64,000 nucleotides of DNA from Candidatus Omnitrophota bacterium (GCA_013177805.1 JABLXU010000010.1:1-64000); one strand, 5' to 3'. Counted from the stretch's first letter, positions 30,989-41,359 are shown. Notes: generated from the letters alone by a model not told the origin. Translations and numbers: made by a program.

Positions 30989-31363
30989 ATGCTCAAGAAG
31001 CGGTTTCTGCGCGATAAAGTTCTGGACGAAATGATAGCCGAGATCCGGCGTATTTCCGAAAAAGCGCCGGACAACCACAATCTCACCCCCGGATTGTCTC
31101 AATCGATGCTTTCCATCTCGGAGTTGTACGAGACTCATAAAACCGCTCTCCACCGGCTGGAAAGCATCATCGAAGATCTCCGCCAGAATCCTGAAGAGAA
31201 CCGGGATCTCATCGCGGAGGTGGTGGCTGCGGCCGCGAATGTTCAGCGAGGCTTGGTGGCGCTCCATAACGCGTTCACCCAGGACATACGCACCATATTG
31301 GACGGCATCCAAAAATTACGTGAAACCTTGGGCCTGTCGGATGATGGAAAACCGGAAATCTAG
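30989..31363 (+). CDS. small helical/coiled-coil hypothetical protein
   Basis: 124 aa MLKKRFLRDKVLDEMIAEIRRISEKAPDNHNLTPGLSQSMLSISELYETHKTALHRLESIIEDLRQ...; RBS-like ccggaga upstream. Confidence 0.6.
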   Translation: MLKKRFLRDKVLDEMIAEIRRISEKAPDNHNLTPGLSQSMLSISELYETHKTALHRLESIIEDLRQNPEENRDLIAEVVAAAANVQRGLVALHNAFTQDIRTILDGIQKLRETLGLSDDGKPEI

Positions 31364-31863
31364 GACTTGGAGAGTTTTCATAAAGAAGGATTAAAAGCAA
31401 CGAGGGATTGTCTTTTCAGGGGCAATAGATTCTTAAGAGCATCATTCATTACGTATGCCCTGAGACGAGAGAACTCCAATCATGAAAATTTCTATCCTCC
31501 GGGAGAAGACCTGGGTGAGTGTATTTTTGTAAAGGGGCAGGCTGAGTGTCCCCTCTCATCCCAGCCCCACATCCCGGAGGGAAGGAAACCGATTTTACCT
31601 CATACGGTATGCACTCCCTGGATGATCCGTTTTTCTTTCCCCAGGGTGATACTTAGCGTGAGGGAGGTCTGGAACGATAAGGCAGGCGGCCTTGCGCTTC
31701 AATCTCACCCCATATCCGCGTGTCTCATTTTGGTACACTGTTTCGTCTCCTCCGGATACAAAAGGGGGGAAAATTCGGTTCGGGGCGATTTTTTTGGAAT
31801 CGTGATACGGACCAAGTACAATAATATAAACAGATTGTGGGTTTTGTTCTGAGAGCGGAAAAT

Positions 31864-31879
31864 TGGATCGATAATTGCA
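31864..31879 (+). promoter_or_regulatory. candidate sigma54 -24/-12 promoter
   Basis: TGGATCGATAATTGCA: GG-N10-GC spacing with an intact TTGCA -12 element, about 48 nt before GTG 31927; the -24 element is degenerate. Confidence 0.35.
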
Positions 31880-31926
31880 TGGATATTTGATTATCTATCG
31901 CTGTTATTATTATTTGGGAGAATATT

Positions 31927-32241
31927 GTGAACCACTTGGATTGGAAAGCCTTTCAAAAACTGTTCGGTGCCGCCGCGAATTGCCATACCCTGGATGAGGA
32001 GTTGGATTCGCATAAACGTGACTTGTTGTCTCAGGTTTTACAAAAAAGAAAGGCGCTCGACAAACAGCAAAAAATCTTCTGCCAAGCTTCGGAAGAGAAT
32101 ATCTTCGAGGAATACCAGCGCTTGCGGCAAGCGCACCGGGACTTTTTGTCCTCGTTTAAACGCGCCCGGGACGAATACCTGGCGTCTCAAAACCGCGCCC
32201 GCGTTGAATCCGAACGGAGTCTTCTGGATCACGCGAATTGA
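31927..32241 (+). CDS. small coiled-coil hypothetical protein
   Basis: 104 aa MNHLDWKAFQKLFGAAANCHTLDEELDSHKRDLLSQVLQKRKALDKQQKIFCQASEENIFEEYQRLRQAHRDFLSSFKRARDEYLASQ; followed by a strong terminator. Confidence 0.6.
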   Translation: MNHLDWKAFQKLFGAAANCHTLDEELDSHKRDLLSQVLQKRKALDKQQKIFCQASEENIFEEYQRLRQAHRDFLSSFKRARDEYLASQNRARVESERSLLDHAN

Positions 32242-32330
32242 TCAACACTGGACCGTGGGCTTGCCGCCGCGGCCGGAATTGGTGATAAAAAATCCCGTAA
32301 AAGATTTTCATGACCATTCTGCCATAGTGC

Positions 32331-32361
32331 AGGGACATAGCGATATGTCCCTCTTTTTTTT
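32331..32361 (+). terminator. rho-independent terminator
   Basis: AGGGACATAGCGATATGTCCCTCTTTTTTTT: 8-bp perfect stem GGGACATA/TATGTCCC followed by a T-run. Confidence 0.85.
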
Positions 32362-32524
32362 GTGTGCCCGGCTGGATGCATCGGCTGGGACGGGAAAGTA
32401 CCGTGTCGGAAAGAATTCGTCCCAATCCCGCCCATACGGGGTTGAATGCGCAATGAGTCCCCCAGATGCAGAACTTTCTCAGTACTTTATTCGGGACATG
32501 AGTATGGATGGGAGCGCTAAACCA

Positions 32525-32552
32525 TTCCCTCTCCCTTTGGGAGTGGGAATGG
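32525..32552. repeat. intergenic REP-like palindromic repeat, copy 3 (partial)
   Basis: ttccctctccctttgggagtgggaatgg. Confidence 0.55.
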
Positions 32553-32812
32553 CTTAGGGAAGCCCTGCATGGGCGAAAAGTATCCCTTCTCAGCTATCAG
32601 GTATATAGTGGCGCGTATTCACTTCTTGGCGACTCGAAATCATCGATCTCCTTTTAATTAATCCTCTTCAATTTCAGGGATGGCTGCTGTTCGTTTGGAT
32701 TCGGTGATGGAATTGTATCCATCATCCCGCGAGGGCAGCCGGAAGATGATTGTTTGAGAGGGAGAACAGAAGTCATCGGATACACAGACCCTCCTCGTTT
32801 TACGTAACCATC

Positions 32813-34003
32813 CTATCCAACCTCTTCTCCGGGAAGAGGGAATGTTTGTTCCTTGCCCCGATGGCTTTCCAGGGTTCCCTGGAAATTTCCCCTCTCTTTT
32901 TGAAGGGCATCCATCCGCCCCAGCAGCCACATCTCGAACCGTTCCGGCTCGTGCAGCATCCATTTGGCATGAATGACATACGATCGCTCAGCAAGTTCGC
33001 TCAGGAGAGATTCGTGGGGCACCAGGCGGATGGCGTCTTTCTCCGTAAAGAGCACCGGGTGCTGCCGGGATTTCAAGGCGAAGATCCGGATATCGTTATC
33101 CGAGAACCAGTAGTGGTCCGGAAAACGCAGATGTTCATGGACGCGCAGACCGAGCGCTCGGGCTTGCTTTTCCAGCCGTTCGGGTGATCCGATGCCCGAG
33201 ACCAAAATGACCGGCGTTTCCGCGAAATGGGAAATCGTGACCCCGGGAGTGCCCCGCTGTTTCATCCAGGTGCCGAGGGGGATCAGATCGATCCATTCCA
33301 AAGCTCCAGTGAAGACCGGGCTAAAGGCCGTGAGGGCCAACCGTTTCGCGGAAGGGGAAGGCGCATCGTGAAAAACCACCGCATCCGCTCGGCGCAAAGC
33401 GGAGGCTGGTTCACGCATGGGGCCGTAGGGCAGGCAATGCCCATTGCCTGTGGGATTCCCGCCATCGAGCAGGACCAAGTCGAGATCCCGATGGACAGGG
33501 AGATGTTGAAAGCCGTCGTCGAGCAGGATGATGCCGCATTCCCGGTTCGCGGTGAGGGTTTGGATAAGCGCGCCCCGGTCCGCCCCGATGCCAATGGGAA
33601 TCTCTGTATACCGGCTGAGCAGCGCGGGTTCGTCTCCATAGGTGGGGATTTGGTGAGGATGCAACGGCCCGGATCGAAGGATAAGGGGTTTGGGTGAACG
33701 GCGGCCGTAGCCCCGCATGACAATGGCAGGCCGGTAGCCGTTGAATTGTAGCAATTCAGCCAAGTAGAGTGTAAAAGGCGTTTTACCGACTCCCCCGACG
33801 GTCAGGTTGCCAACGGATATGACGGGAACTGGAAATCGCCGTTGCTGGAGGTAGCCCGTTTCGTAAAGAGCCCGGCGCAAGCGGCTGACGTGGCCAAAGA
33901 GCCGTGCGAGGGGCAGCAAGACAGGCGCCAAGCCCCGGAACGCGCCACGGCGGTGATATGCCAGTTCGCGCCATGCCTGCGAAAGAGCGTTTCCCCAATT
34001 CAT
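32813..34003 (-). CDS. lpxK: tetraacyldisaccharide 4'-kinase
   Basis: VPVISVGNLTVGGVGKTPFTLYLAELLQFNGYRPAIVMRGYGRRS...YGDEPALLSRYTEIPIGIGADRGALIQTL...IILLDDGFQHLPVHRDLDLVLLD. Confidence 0.96.
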   Translation of the reverse strand: MNWGNALSQAWRELAYHRRGAFRGLAPVLLPLARLFGHVSRLRRALYETGYLQQRRFPVPVISVGNLTVGGVGKTPFTLYLAELLQFNGYRPAIVMRGYGRRSPKPLILRSGPLHPHQIPTYGDEPALLSRYTEIPIGIGADRGALIQTLTANRECGIILLDDGFQHLPVHRDLDLVLLDGGNPTGNGHCLPYGPMREPASALRRADAVVFHDAPSPSAKRLALTAFSPVFTGALEWIDLIPLGTWMKQRGTPGVTISHFAETPVILVSGIGSPERLEKQARALGLRVHEHLRFPDHYWFSDNDIRIFALKSRQHPVLFTEKDAIRLVPHESLLSELAERSYVIHAKWMLHEPERFEMWLLGRMDALQKERGNFQGTLESHRGKEQTFPLPGEEVG

Positions 34004-35334
34004 GCGGACTGGTCAACCTCCAGAACAGGTTGAATCCATTGTACGATGGTTTGCAGCGCGCCTTGATTTTTTTTCACGGTCTCCCGGGCGCGTTCTCCCA
34101 TGCGCCGCCCTAAGGCAGGATCCTGGCAAAACCGGCGGCAGGCGCTAAGCAATTCCGCTTCGTTGGCGGCCTGGAAGGCGGCTTCTTCGCGCAGCAGCAT
34201 GGCAGCGGTGTCGCGGAAATTCTGCATGTTCTTCCCGAAAATCACCGGTTTGCCCCAGGCGGCAGGCTCGATGGGATTTTGCCCGCCGCGCGCCCGCATG
34301 GATTTGCCGATGAAAACGATATCGGCGGCGGCATACACGTGGCGCAACTCCCCGATGGTGTCCAGCAAGATCACTGTTCCAGGATCAGCGGGAGGGGCAG
34401 AGGGATCAAGGGCGGAGCGCCGCGCGAGTGGGGATTGGTATTTCTTCAATTCGTCCAGGATAGCGTTGACCCGTTCGACGTGCCGGGGGGCGATCACGAG
34501 GCGCAGGGGATACCCTTCTAAGCGCAAGGCCTCGACGATCCGGAACAGCAAGGCTTCCTCGCCCGGGAACGTGGATCCGGCCACGAGGAGGATTTCCTTT
34601 TCATCAATCTGAAACAACCGACGCCATTTTTCCCGGACGGCGGGATCGTCTGGTATGGCGGCGGCATCGAATTTGATGTTTCCTGCCGGAGTCACGCGGC
34701 TGGCGGGCGCGCCGATCTGAAGAAACCGGTACGCGTCGGCATCGCTTTGGGCCAGAATGCGGTGAAAGAGGGCCAGCAGTGGAGCAAAGAGCGGCCTGAA
34801 CTTGCGGTAACGCCGGAACGATTGGTCGGACAGGCGGGCGTTAATCAAAAAGAGTGGGATATTGAGTCCAGCGGCGGCGCGGAGAAAGTTGGGCCATAGT
34901 TCGGTTTCCATGATCAAAACGCAAACCGGCTGGGTCCACGCCAACACCCGGCGGCACAAGGGATACAGATCGATGGGCAGATAAATGGAGAGATCCACAT
35001 CGCTCAAGGAGCGGGCGAGATCCTGGCCAGTGGGAGTTACCGTGCTGACTAGAATCTTAAAGGCCGGAAAGCGCCTTTTGAGTTCCACCAATAACGGCCG
35101 TGCGGCTTGAAGTTCACCCACCGAGACGGTGTGAATCCAGATATAAGATCCCTCCTGGAGAAGTTGCCGTTTTTCCGGGAAGAGGAAGGTCAACCGTTCG
35201 CGCAGACCCGGCCGGTATCGGGGAGTGGCCAGCATCCGGAGCAGGTAGTATGGAGCGGCTAAGGTCAGGCCCACATAACCTAACAGGCCCCATAATTTCA
35301 GATAGTATTGTTCGATCCAATGGGGTGTATTCAT
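34000..35334 (-). CDS. waaA: 3-deoxy-D-manno-octulosonic acid transferase
   Basis: IWIHTVSVGELQAARPLLVELKRRFPAFKILVSTVTPTGQDLAR...CVLIMETELWPNFLRAAAGLNIPLFLINARLSDQSFRRYRKF...GGQNPIEPAAWGKPVIFGKNMQNFRD. Confidence 0.97.
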   Translation of the reverse strand: MNTPHWIEQYYLKLWGLLGYVGLTLAAPYYLLRMLATPRYRPGLRERLTFLFPEKRQLLQEGSYIWIHTVSVGELQAARPLLVELKRRFPAFKILVSTVTPTGQDLARSLSDVDLSIYLPIDLYPLCRRVLAWTQPVCVLIMETELWPNFLRAAAGLNIPLFLINARLSDQSFRRYRKFRPLFAPLLALFHRILAQSDADAYRFLQIGAPASRVTPAGNIKFDAAAIPDDPAVREKWRRLFQIDEKEILLVAGSTFPGEEALLFRIVEALRLEGYPLRLVIAPRHVERVNAILDELKKYQSPLARRSALDPSAPPADPGTVILLDTIGELRHVYAAADIVFIGKSMRARGGQNPIEPAAWGKPVIFGKNMQNFRDTAAMLLREEAAFQAANEAELLSACRRFCQDPALGRRMGERARETVKKNQGALQTIVQWIQPVLEVDQSA

Positions 35335-36752
35335 TTGCTTTTTGCATCGATTCCGGCCCGGATCAGCGGTGATTGGCGGGGCAACCGTTCCATGGCTTCA
35401 TCCACCAAGGGAACATAATAGAGGTCAAGAATCCGGTTCCAATTGTAATGGTCGAGAACCCGCTCACGTCCCGCATTTCCAAAACGGGCGCGTAAATCTG
35501 GATCTAGAATGAGCCTGCGCAAGGCCTCGGCCAGGGCGTGAGGATTCCCGGGTTCGACCAGGATCCCGGTTTTTTCATGTTCCACCGTTTGTTGGAGCCC
35601 CCCGATGCGGCTGGCCACTACCGGTAGGCCGGCGGCCATGGCTTCGGGCGCAGTGATGCCGAAGGGTTCGATCCAGGTGGAAGGAACCGCCACAATGTCC
35701 ATCTGCTGATATAACCTGGGCAACGCATCTTGATCCACCCATCCCTGGTTGATCAACCAGGGCCGGGTGGAGGGGCAATCCAGGGCGGCGGTGTAATGGA
35801 TTTCGAAGGATAGGCCTTCCCGCGCGAGCCAGTCCCCCGCCTCGATCAACACCGGCAAGCCTTTGAGGGGATCATTGGCGCGGCCGGGGAGTAAGATTTT
35901 CACCGGGTAGTGATCCGCCGGCGGAATCGCAGGGGTATAGCGTTCGCAGTCCACTCCCGAGGGGATGACGTGGATGTTCTTCACATAGGGGGCGAGCCGG
36001 TCGCGCAAGAAAGGATTGTAAACGATCGCTCCCTGCAGCCGGCTGAAGTTGTCCAACAATTTGTGCCGGTACGATTCACTGAAGGCCCCGCTGAACAAGT
36101 ATTCCTGAGAAAAATGCAGCACGGGATGCTTTTCCTTGAATCCCAGGGCGATCTGCAGCGCGCGGCCCAGGGCGGGCACGCGGCGGAACCAGCAGCGATG
36201 GCATTCGCGGGGACTTTCGAAATACCCCTGGTTGCAGATCCGGTTTTCATGATACCGGTAATAATGCAGATTCACGCACAGCAGTTCGAAGGAATAAAAC
36301 CGCAGGAAGCACCGTTCCGGACCGAAAGCGGTCAGGAGATGGTTCTTCATGAAGTATCCGTCCATCAGAAAGATCAGGTCGGGTTTGTACTGTTCCACTG
36401 CGTGGCGGAAGCGTTTCATCACCGTCATGAAATTGAAGGACAACCGGTTGAAGGGAATACAGACCGTGTGAAAGGGAAGATTGACCGGCACGTGGCCGCG
36501 GGGATAGTAGGTCTGGAAATCGGGGGTGAACAGGCACACGGAAGCCCCCCGGTCCTGGAGGCCCTGAATCACATGGTACGCGTCGATCCAGCATCCGCCC
36601 ACCGGGGGCCAGTTGAATGTCAGATCGATGAACGCGATCCGTGGGGAAATGGCGGTGCGCATCTTCATGGCGGATGTATGGTACGCAGGGACGCCGGTGG
36701 GCGCCAGTGGCGCGATGGCAGTTTCTGTTGGATATGGCGGTTGTTCGATCAC
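35331..36752 (-). CDS. glycosyltransferase family 4 protein
   Basis: IHVIPSGVDCERYTPA, KILLPGRANDPLKGLPVLIEAGDWL, DIVAVPSTWIEPFGITAPEAMAAGLPVVASRIGGLQQTVEHEKTGILVEPGNPHALAEAL; 4-nt overlap with waaA. Confidence 0.92.
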   Translation of the reverse strand: MIEQPPYPTETAIAPLAPTGVPAYHTSAMKMRTAISPRIAFIDLTFNWPPVGGCWIDAYHVIQGLQDRGASVCLFTPDFQTYYPRGHVPVNLPFHTVCIPFNRLSFNFMTVMKRFRHAVEQYKPDLIFLMDGYFMKNHLLTAFGPERCFLRFYSFELLCVNLHYYRYHENRICNQGYFESPRECHRCWFRRVPALGRALQIALGFKEKHPVLHFSQEYLFSGAFSESYRHKLLDNFSRLQGAIVYNPFLRDRLAPYVKNIHVIPSGVDCERYTPAIPPADHYPVKILLPGRANDPLKGLPVLIEAGDWLAREGLSFEIHYTAALDCPSTRPWLINQGWVDQDALPRLYQQMDIVAVPSTWIEPFGITAPEAMAAGLPVVASRIGGLQQTVEHEKTGILVEPGNPHALAEALRRLILDPDLRARFGNAGRERVLDHYNWNRILDLYYVPLVDEAMERLPRQSPLIRAGIDAKSK

Positions 36753-36860
36753 TCTTTCCTTCGCGGAGTCCGGGCATCCGATTTAACTGGACGCGATTGG
36801 CGCTAGAATATCCTTGAGTTCCGACCGGGTGGAATTTGAATTTCCAAGGAAGACCGTGCG

Positions 36861-38582
36861 ATGAACAATAAGGAAATCGCCCATATTTTCGCGGAAATCT
36901 CGGATTTACTCGAAATCCGGGGAGAAAATCCGTTCAAGATCCGGGCGTATCAAAAGGCGGCGCGCATTCTCGAGAACCTGCCGGAATCCCTCGAAACGTT
37001 GCACCAGGCAGGCCAGCTGGAGACGATCGACGGGGTCGGGAAGGGGATTGCCGAGAAGATCGCCGAGGCCTTAGACACGGGGCAAATCCAGTATCACCAG
37101 GAATTGCTGCAATCGGTTCCAGAAGGATTGCTCTCGTTGTTGACCGTGCCGGGCATGGGGCCAAAAAAGGCCAAATTGGTTTACGAACAATTGGGCATCA
37201 CCACCATCGCGGAACTCAAACAAGCGGCCGAGGCGGGACGATTGCGGCCGCTTCCCGGAATGGGGCAGAAAACGGAAGAGAAGATCCTTAAGGGAATCCT
37301 AAATCTCGAGCAGTCTTCAGGGAGGTTTACGCTGGGGGTCGCACTGCCCATCGCGGAGGAGATCCTGAGCCGCGTCCGGAGCATCAAAGGGGTAAAAGAA
37401 GCGCAATATGCCGGCAGCCTGCGCCGGGGGCGGGAAACAGTAGGCGACGTGGATCTGCTGGTCTCCACCAAAAACAGCGCAGCGGTGATGAAGGAGTTCC
37501 TGGCGACGCCCAACCTCCGGGAAGTGCTGGCCCAGGGCGATACGAAATCCAGCATCGTGCTGGCCAACGGCTTGCAGGTGGATCTGCGTGTGGTGCCGGA
37601 AAAGAGTTTCGGCGCGGCGCTGCAGTATTTCACGGGATCGAAAGGACACAACATCCAACTGCGCGAATTGGCGGTCCGCAAGAAACTCAAGGTGAACGAA
37701 TACGGTGTGTTCGAGGTGGACTCGGATAAACCGGTTGCCGGAAAAAACGAGGAGGACGTATACAAAGCGCTCGGTTTGGTCTGGATCCCCCCCGAGTTGC
37801 GCGAGGGTCTCGATGAAATCGATCTGGCCCGTGACAACGCGCTGCCGGTCTTGCTGGAACGCCGGGATATTCGCTCGTCGCTGCATAACCACACCACCGC
37901 CAGTGATGGATTGATGACATTGGAGGAATTGGTGGAAGAATCGGAGAAGCGCGGTTATGAATATATCGCCGTGACCGATCATTCCGGCTCGTTGGGCGTA
38001 GCCAACGGGCTGACTCCCGACCGGCTCAAGCGGCAGATCGAGGCAATCCATCAATTCAACGAAACGCACAAAGGCATCCGGGTGCTGGCGGGCACGGAAG
38101 TGGATATCCGAGCGGACGGATCACTGGATTTTCCCGATGATCTGCTGGAGCAGCTGGATCTCGTGATTGCCGCGATTCATTCGTCCTTCGAACAGCCCAA
38201 GGAGAAGATGACGCGGCGGATTTGCGGGGCCCTAGAGAATCCCCACGTGGATATCCTCTCGCATCCCACCGGCCGGTTGATCAACCGTCGGCCGCGCTTG
38301 GAGATCGACCTCGAGCGCCTCTTTTCCACCGCCGCGGAGAGCCGCACCGTTCTGGAAATCAACGCGCATTATCTGCGGCTGGATCTCAACGATGAGCATA
38401 TCCGGGAAGCGAAGCGTTATGGGGTACGATTTTCGCTGGATACCGATACCCACGCGGCCGCCGATTTTGACAATTTGAGATTCGGCATTCAGACCGCCCG
38501 CCGGGGGCGGTTGAGCGCCACGGAGGTCATCAATACATGGCCATTGGATGATTTGGTAACGTGGTTGAAGAACAAGGAATAG
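36861..38582 (+). CDS. polX: DNA polymerase/3'-5' exonuclease PolX
   Basis: N-terminal MNNKEIAHIFAEISDLLEIRGENPFKIRAYQKAARILENLPE, HhH motifs, GSLRRGRETVGDVDLLVS, C-terminal PHP domain (SLHNHTTASDGLMTLEELVEESEKRGYEYIAVTDHSGSLGVANGL). Confidence 0.97.
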   Translation: MNNKEIAHIFAEISDLLEIRGENPFKIRAYQKAARILENLPESLETLHQAGQLETIDGVGKGIAEKIAEALDTGQIQYHQELLQSVPEGLLSLLTVPGMGPKKAKLVYEQLGITTIAELKQAAEAGRLRPLPGMGQKTEEKILKGILNLEQSSGRFTLGVALPIAEEILSRVRSIKGVKEAQYAGSLRRGRETVGDVDLLVSTKNSAAVMKEFLATPNLREVLAQGDTKSSIVLANGLQVDLRVVPEKSFGAALQYFTGSKGHNIQLRELAVRKKLKVNEYGVFEVDSDKPVAGKNEEDVYKALGLVWIPPELREGLDEIDLARDNALPVLLERRDIRSSLHNHTTASDGLMTLEELVEESEKRGYEYIAVTDHSGSLGVANGLTPDRLKRQIEAIHQFNETHKGIRVLAGTEVDIRADGSLDFPDDLLEQLDLVIAAIHSSFEQPKEKMTRRICGALENPHVDILSHPTGRLINRRPRLEIDLERLFSTAAESRTVLEINAHYLRLDLNDEHIREAKRYGVRFSLDTDTHAAADFDNLRFGIQTARRGRLSATEVINTWPLDDLVTWLKNKE

Positions 38583-38589
38583 ATCCACG

Positions 38590-39537
38590 CTATCCTTGGA
38601 GTTTCAATTTTTCCCGATACCACTCGATGGTCTGCCGCAGACCTTCTTCCAGATCCACCACCGGTTCGTAGTGCAGGATCTCCCGGGCTTTGTCGATAGC
38701 CGCGCGGGAGTGGAGAATATCGCCTGGGCGGGGCGGGGCAAATAGGGGCTCAATGGAGGTCCCGAGGATGCGGTTAATTTTCTCGACAATTTCCAGGACG
38801 CTGCAACTGCGGCCACAGGCGATATTGATTATTTCGCCGGGCGCCCGTTCGGCGGTCACGGCTAACAAGTTGGCCGCTATGTTGTTTTGGATATATGTAA
38901 AATCCCGGGTTTGGGTCCCATCGCCGTAAATAGTGGGTTGCCGGCCTTGGAGCATTAAGGGGATGAAAATCGCCATGACGCCGGTATAGGGCGAGTCGGG
39001 ATTTTGCCGTGGGCCGAAGACATTGAAATAACGCAGGCAAACCGTCTCCAGGCCGTAGGTCTCATAAAACGCCGTGCAATAGTGTTCACCCGCCAGTTTG
39101 GAGACACCATAGGGAGAGATCGGGCGGGGCAGGATCTTCTCGTGCTTGCTGGATTCCCCGGAATCACCGTACGCGGAGGAGGAGGCGGCATAGACGACCC
39201 GCTTGACGCCGTGATCCTTGGCGGCGATGAGCACGTTCAGTGTCCCGGTGACGTTGGCTTCGTGGGTTTCTAAAGGATTCTGGACCGACCGGGGGACGGA
39301 GGGCAGCGCGCCCTGGTGGAGGACGTACTCCACCCCTTCCATGGCCCGGCTGACGGCTGGACCATCCTGAAGGCGGATTTCATGCACTGTGATCCGGTCC
39401 CGGAAGGGCGCCAGATTTTCGCGGAGGCCGGTGGAGAAATCGTCGATGACGACCACTTCATGGTGATCCTGCAACAGATGCTCCACCAAGTGGGATCCGA
39501 TGAATCCCGCGCCTCCGGTGACCATGAATTTCGCCAT
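38590..39537 (-). CDS. NAD-dependent epimerase/dehydratase (UDP-sugar epimerase-like)
   Basis: MAKFMVTGGAGFIGSHLVEHLLQDHHEVVVIDDFSTG...VVYAASSSAYGDSGESSKHEKILPRPISPYGVSKLAGEHYC...RYFNVFGPRQNPDSPYTGVMAIFI. Confidence 0.95.
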   Translation of the reverse strand: MAKFMVTGGAGFIGSHLVEHLLQDHHEVVVIDDFSTGLRENLAPFRDRITVHEIRLQDGPAVSRAMEGVEYVLHQGALPSVPRSVQNPLETHEANVTGTLNVLIAAKDHGVKRVVYAASSSAYGDSGESSKHEKILPRPISPYGVSKLAGEHYCTAFYETYGLETVCLRYFNVFGPRQNPDSPYTGVMAIFIPLMLQGRQPTIYGDGTQTRDFTYIQNNIAANLLAVTAERAPGEIINIACGRSCSVLEIVEKINRILGTSIEPLFAPPRPGDILHSRAAIDKAREILHYEPVVDLEEGLRQTIEWYREKLKLQG

Positions 39538-39785
39538 GCCATCTCCTCACTTTCCAAAAATAATCATCTGAAATAATCATTGTCTATGAAAAAATTCGTT
39601 TCCAGCAAGGATAACAATTCAGGTATCAAATGCAATCCGTTTGAAACGCGGTATAATGATACCGTAGTTTTCAAACGATCCAGTTCAGGCCGTTCACGGA
39701 AACAAGACCCAACCATGTCATTCATTTCATTCAGTGGCACCGCGTCAAGGCATAAATTTGTGGTGTTAAAGGAACCGGCCGGGAG

Positions 39786-40748
39786 GTGTGCATGGAAATT
39801 CTGAAGCGCGTAAACGCGCCGGAATCGGAAGTGACGGATCCGAAGTTTTATTGGAAGCGGCGTACCTTTTTGGCGGCCGGGGCGGTGACCGCGGTATCTG
39901 GCGCGATTTGGTCTTGGGCGCAATCCAAGGAAACCTCCTTGCCAGTCCCCGAAGGCCGGTTCAACAATCTCCCAAAAAGTCCTTACGGTGCCACCGAAAC
40001 CCCGACGGATAAGAAATTGGTGACGACTTATGTGAATTTCTATGAATTCGGCACCGACAAGCATTCCCCGGTGGAGCGTTCCAAGTCCATGAATACCAGC
40101 CCGTGGACCGTCGAGGTCAGCGGTGAATGCGCCCGCCCGGCGCAGATCCATCTTGAGGACTTTTTGAATCCCACGCGTTTAGAAGAACGGATCTACCGGT
40201 TCCGGTGCGTAGAGACCTGGTCCATGGTAGTGCCCTGGATTGGCTTTCCCCTGGCGGATTTGATCAAACGGGCCGAACCCACCTCGAACGCCAAATATGT
40301 GAAATTCACGACATTATACGATCCCAAACAAATGCCCGGCCAGCGGATGGCAAATTTGAATTGGCCCTATGTGGAAGGTCTTCGGATGGACGAAGCCCTG
40401 CACCCTCTCACCTTGCTGGCGGTGGGGATGTATGGGGATATCCTGCCCAATCAAAACGGAGCGCCCCTGCGGCTGGTCGTGCCTTGGAAATACGGTTTCA
40501 AGAGTATTAAATCCATCGTAAAGATCGAGTTTACGCGGGTAGAGCCGCCGACCGCCTGGAGCACGGCGATTCCCCATGAATATGGATTCTATGCCAATGT
40601 GAATCCCGAAGTGCCTCATCCCCGGTGGAGCCAAGCGAAAGAGAAGCGGCTGGGGGAGATGGTCCGGCGCGACACGTTGCCGTTTAACGGCTACGCGGAC
40701 CAAGTAGCGCCGCTCTACGCGGGGATGGATCTGAAGAAATATTATTGA
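39786..40748 (+). CDS. msrP: protein-methionine-sulfoxide reductase catalytic subunit (MsrP/YedY-like), Tat-type signal
   Basis: Twin-Arg KRRTFLAAGAVTAVSG; TTYVNFYEFGTDKHSP, YRFRCVETWSMVVPWIGFPLADLIKRAEPTSNAKYVKFTTLYDPKQMPGQ. Confidence 0.93.
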   Translation: MCMEILKRVNAPESEVTDPKFYWKRRTFLAAGAVTAVSGAIWSWAQSKETSLPVPEGRFNNLPKSPYGATETPTDKKLVTTYVNFYEFGTDKHSPVERSKSMNTSPWTVEVSGECARPAQIHLEDFLNPTRLEERIYRFRCVETWSMVVPWIGFPLADLIKRAEPTSNAKYVKFTTLYDPKQMPGQRMANLNWPYVEGLRMDEALHPLTLLAVGMYGDILPNQNGAPLRLVVPWKYGFKSIKSIVKIEFTRVEPPTAWSTAIPHEYGFYANVNPEVPHPRWSQAKEKRLGEMVRRDTLPFNGYADQVAPLYAGMDLKKYY

Positions 40749-40789
40749 CGGGAGAGATCAATGCCATCCGAAGGAGAAACAAGCACGGC

Positions 40790-41359
40790 ATGAGCCGCAT
40801 CTATACCAAGACCGGTGACAATGGCTTGACGGGACTGATCGGCGGAGTGCGGATTCCCAAGGATTCGCCGCGCATCGAAGCGTATGGGACGCTGGATGAA
40901 CTCAATTCGCTGTTGGGATTGGCCGCCGCGCGCAAGGTATCCAACCATATCCTGCCCATGCTGTTGACCATTCAGCAAGAGTTGTTCGACATGGGGGCGG
41001 AGCTGGCGCAACCGGGAGAAAATCCCACGTCCCGCATCAAGGCCTCGCATGTCCAAGCCCTGGAACAATACATTGATGACCTGGAAGAACACCTGCCGCC
41101 GCTGGCCCGCTTTATCATCCCGGGGGGGTCGAAAACGGCGGCCACCTTGCACGTGGCGCGCACGGTCTGCCGGCGGGCGGAACGGCGGGTGGTGGCCTTG
41201 CAGCGCCGCGAGAAGATCAATCCCCAGATTGTCACCTACCTTAACCGCCTGTCCGACCTGCTGTTCGTCATGGCCCGCTTTCAAAATCAGGCTGAGGAAA
41301 CCGATGAGGTTTATTGGAACCGGGGAAGCGTCAATCCCGTCTTGGAAGAGGACAATTGA
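40790..41359 (+). CDS. cob(I)alamin adenosyltransferase, PduO type
   Basis: MSRIYTKTGDNGLTGLIGGVRIPKDSPRIEAYGTLDELNSLLGLA...FIIPGGSKTAATLHVARTVCRRAERRVVAL...YLNRLSDLLFVMARF. Confidence 0.95.
   Translation: MSRIYTKTGDNGLTGLIGGVRIPKDSPRIEAYGTLDELNSLLGLAAARKVSNHILPMLLTIQQELFDMGAELAQPGENPTSRIKASHVQALEQYIDDLEEHLPPLARFIIPGGSKTAATLHVARTVCRRAERRVVALQRREKINPQIVTYLNRLSDLLFVMARFQNQAEETDEVYWNRGSVNPVLEEDN

Noticed and set aside
31367-31852. 161-aa plus ORF
   Set aside because: No RBS, no domain-like sequence, unusual composition; probably non-coding.
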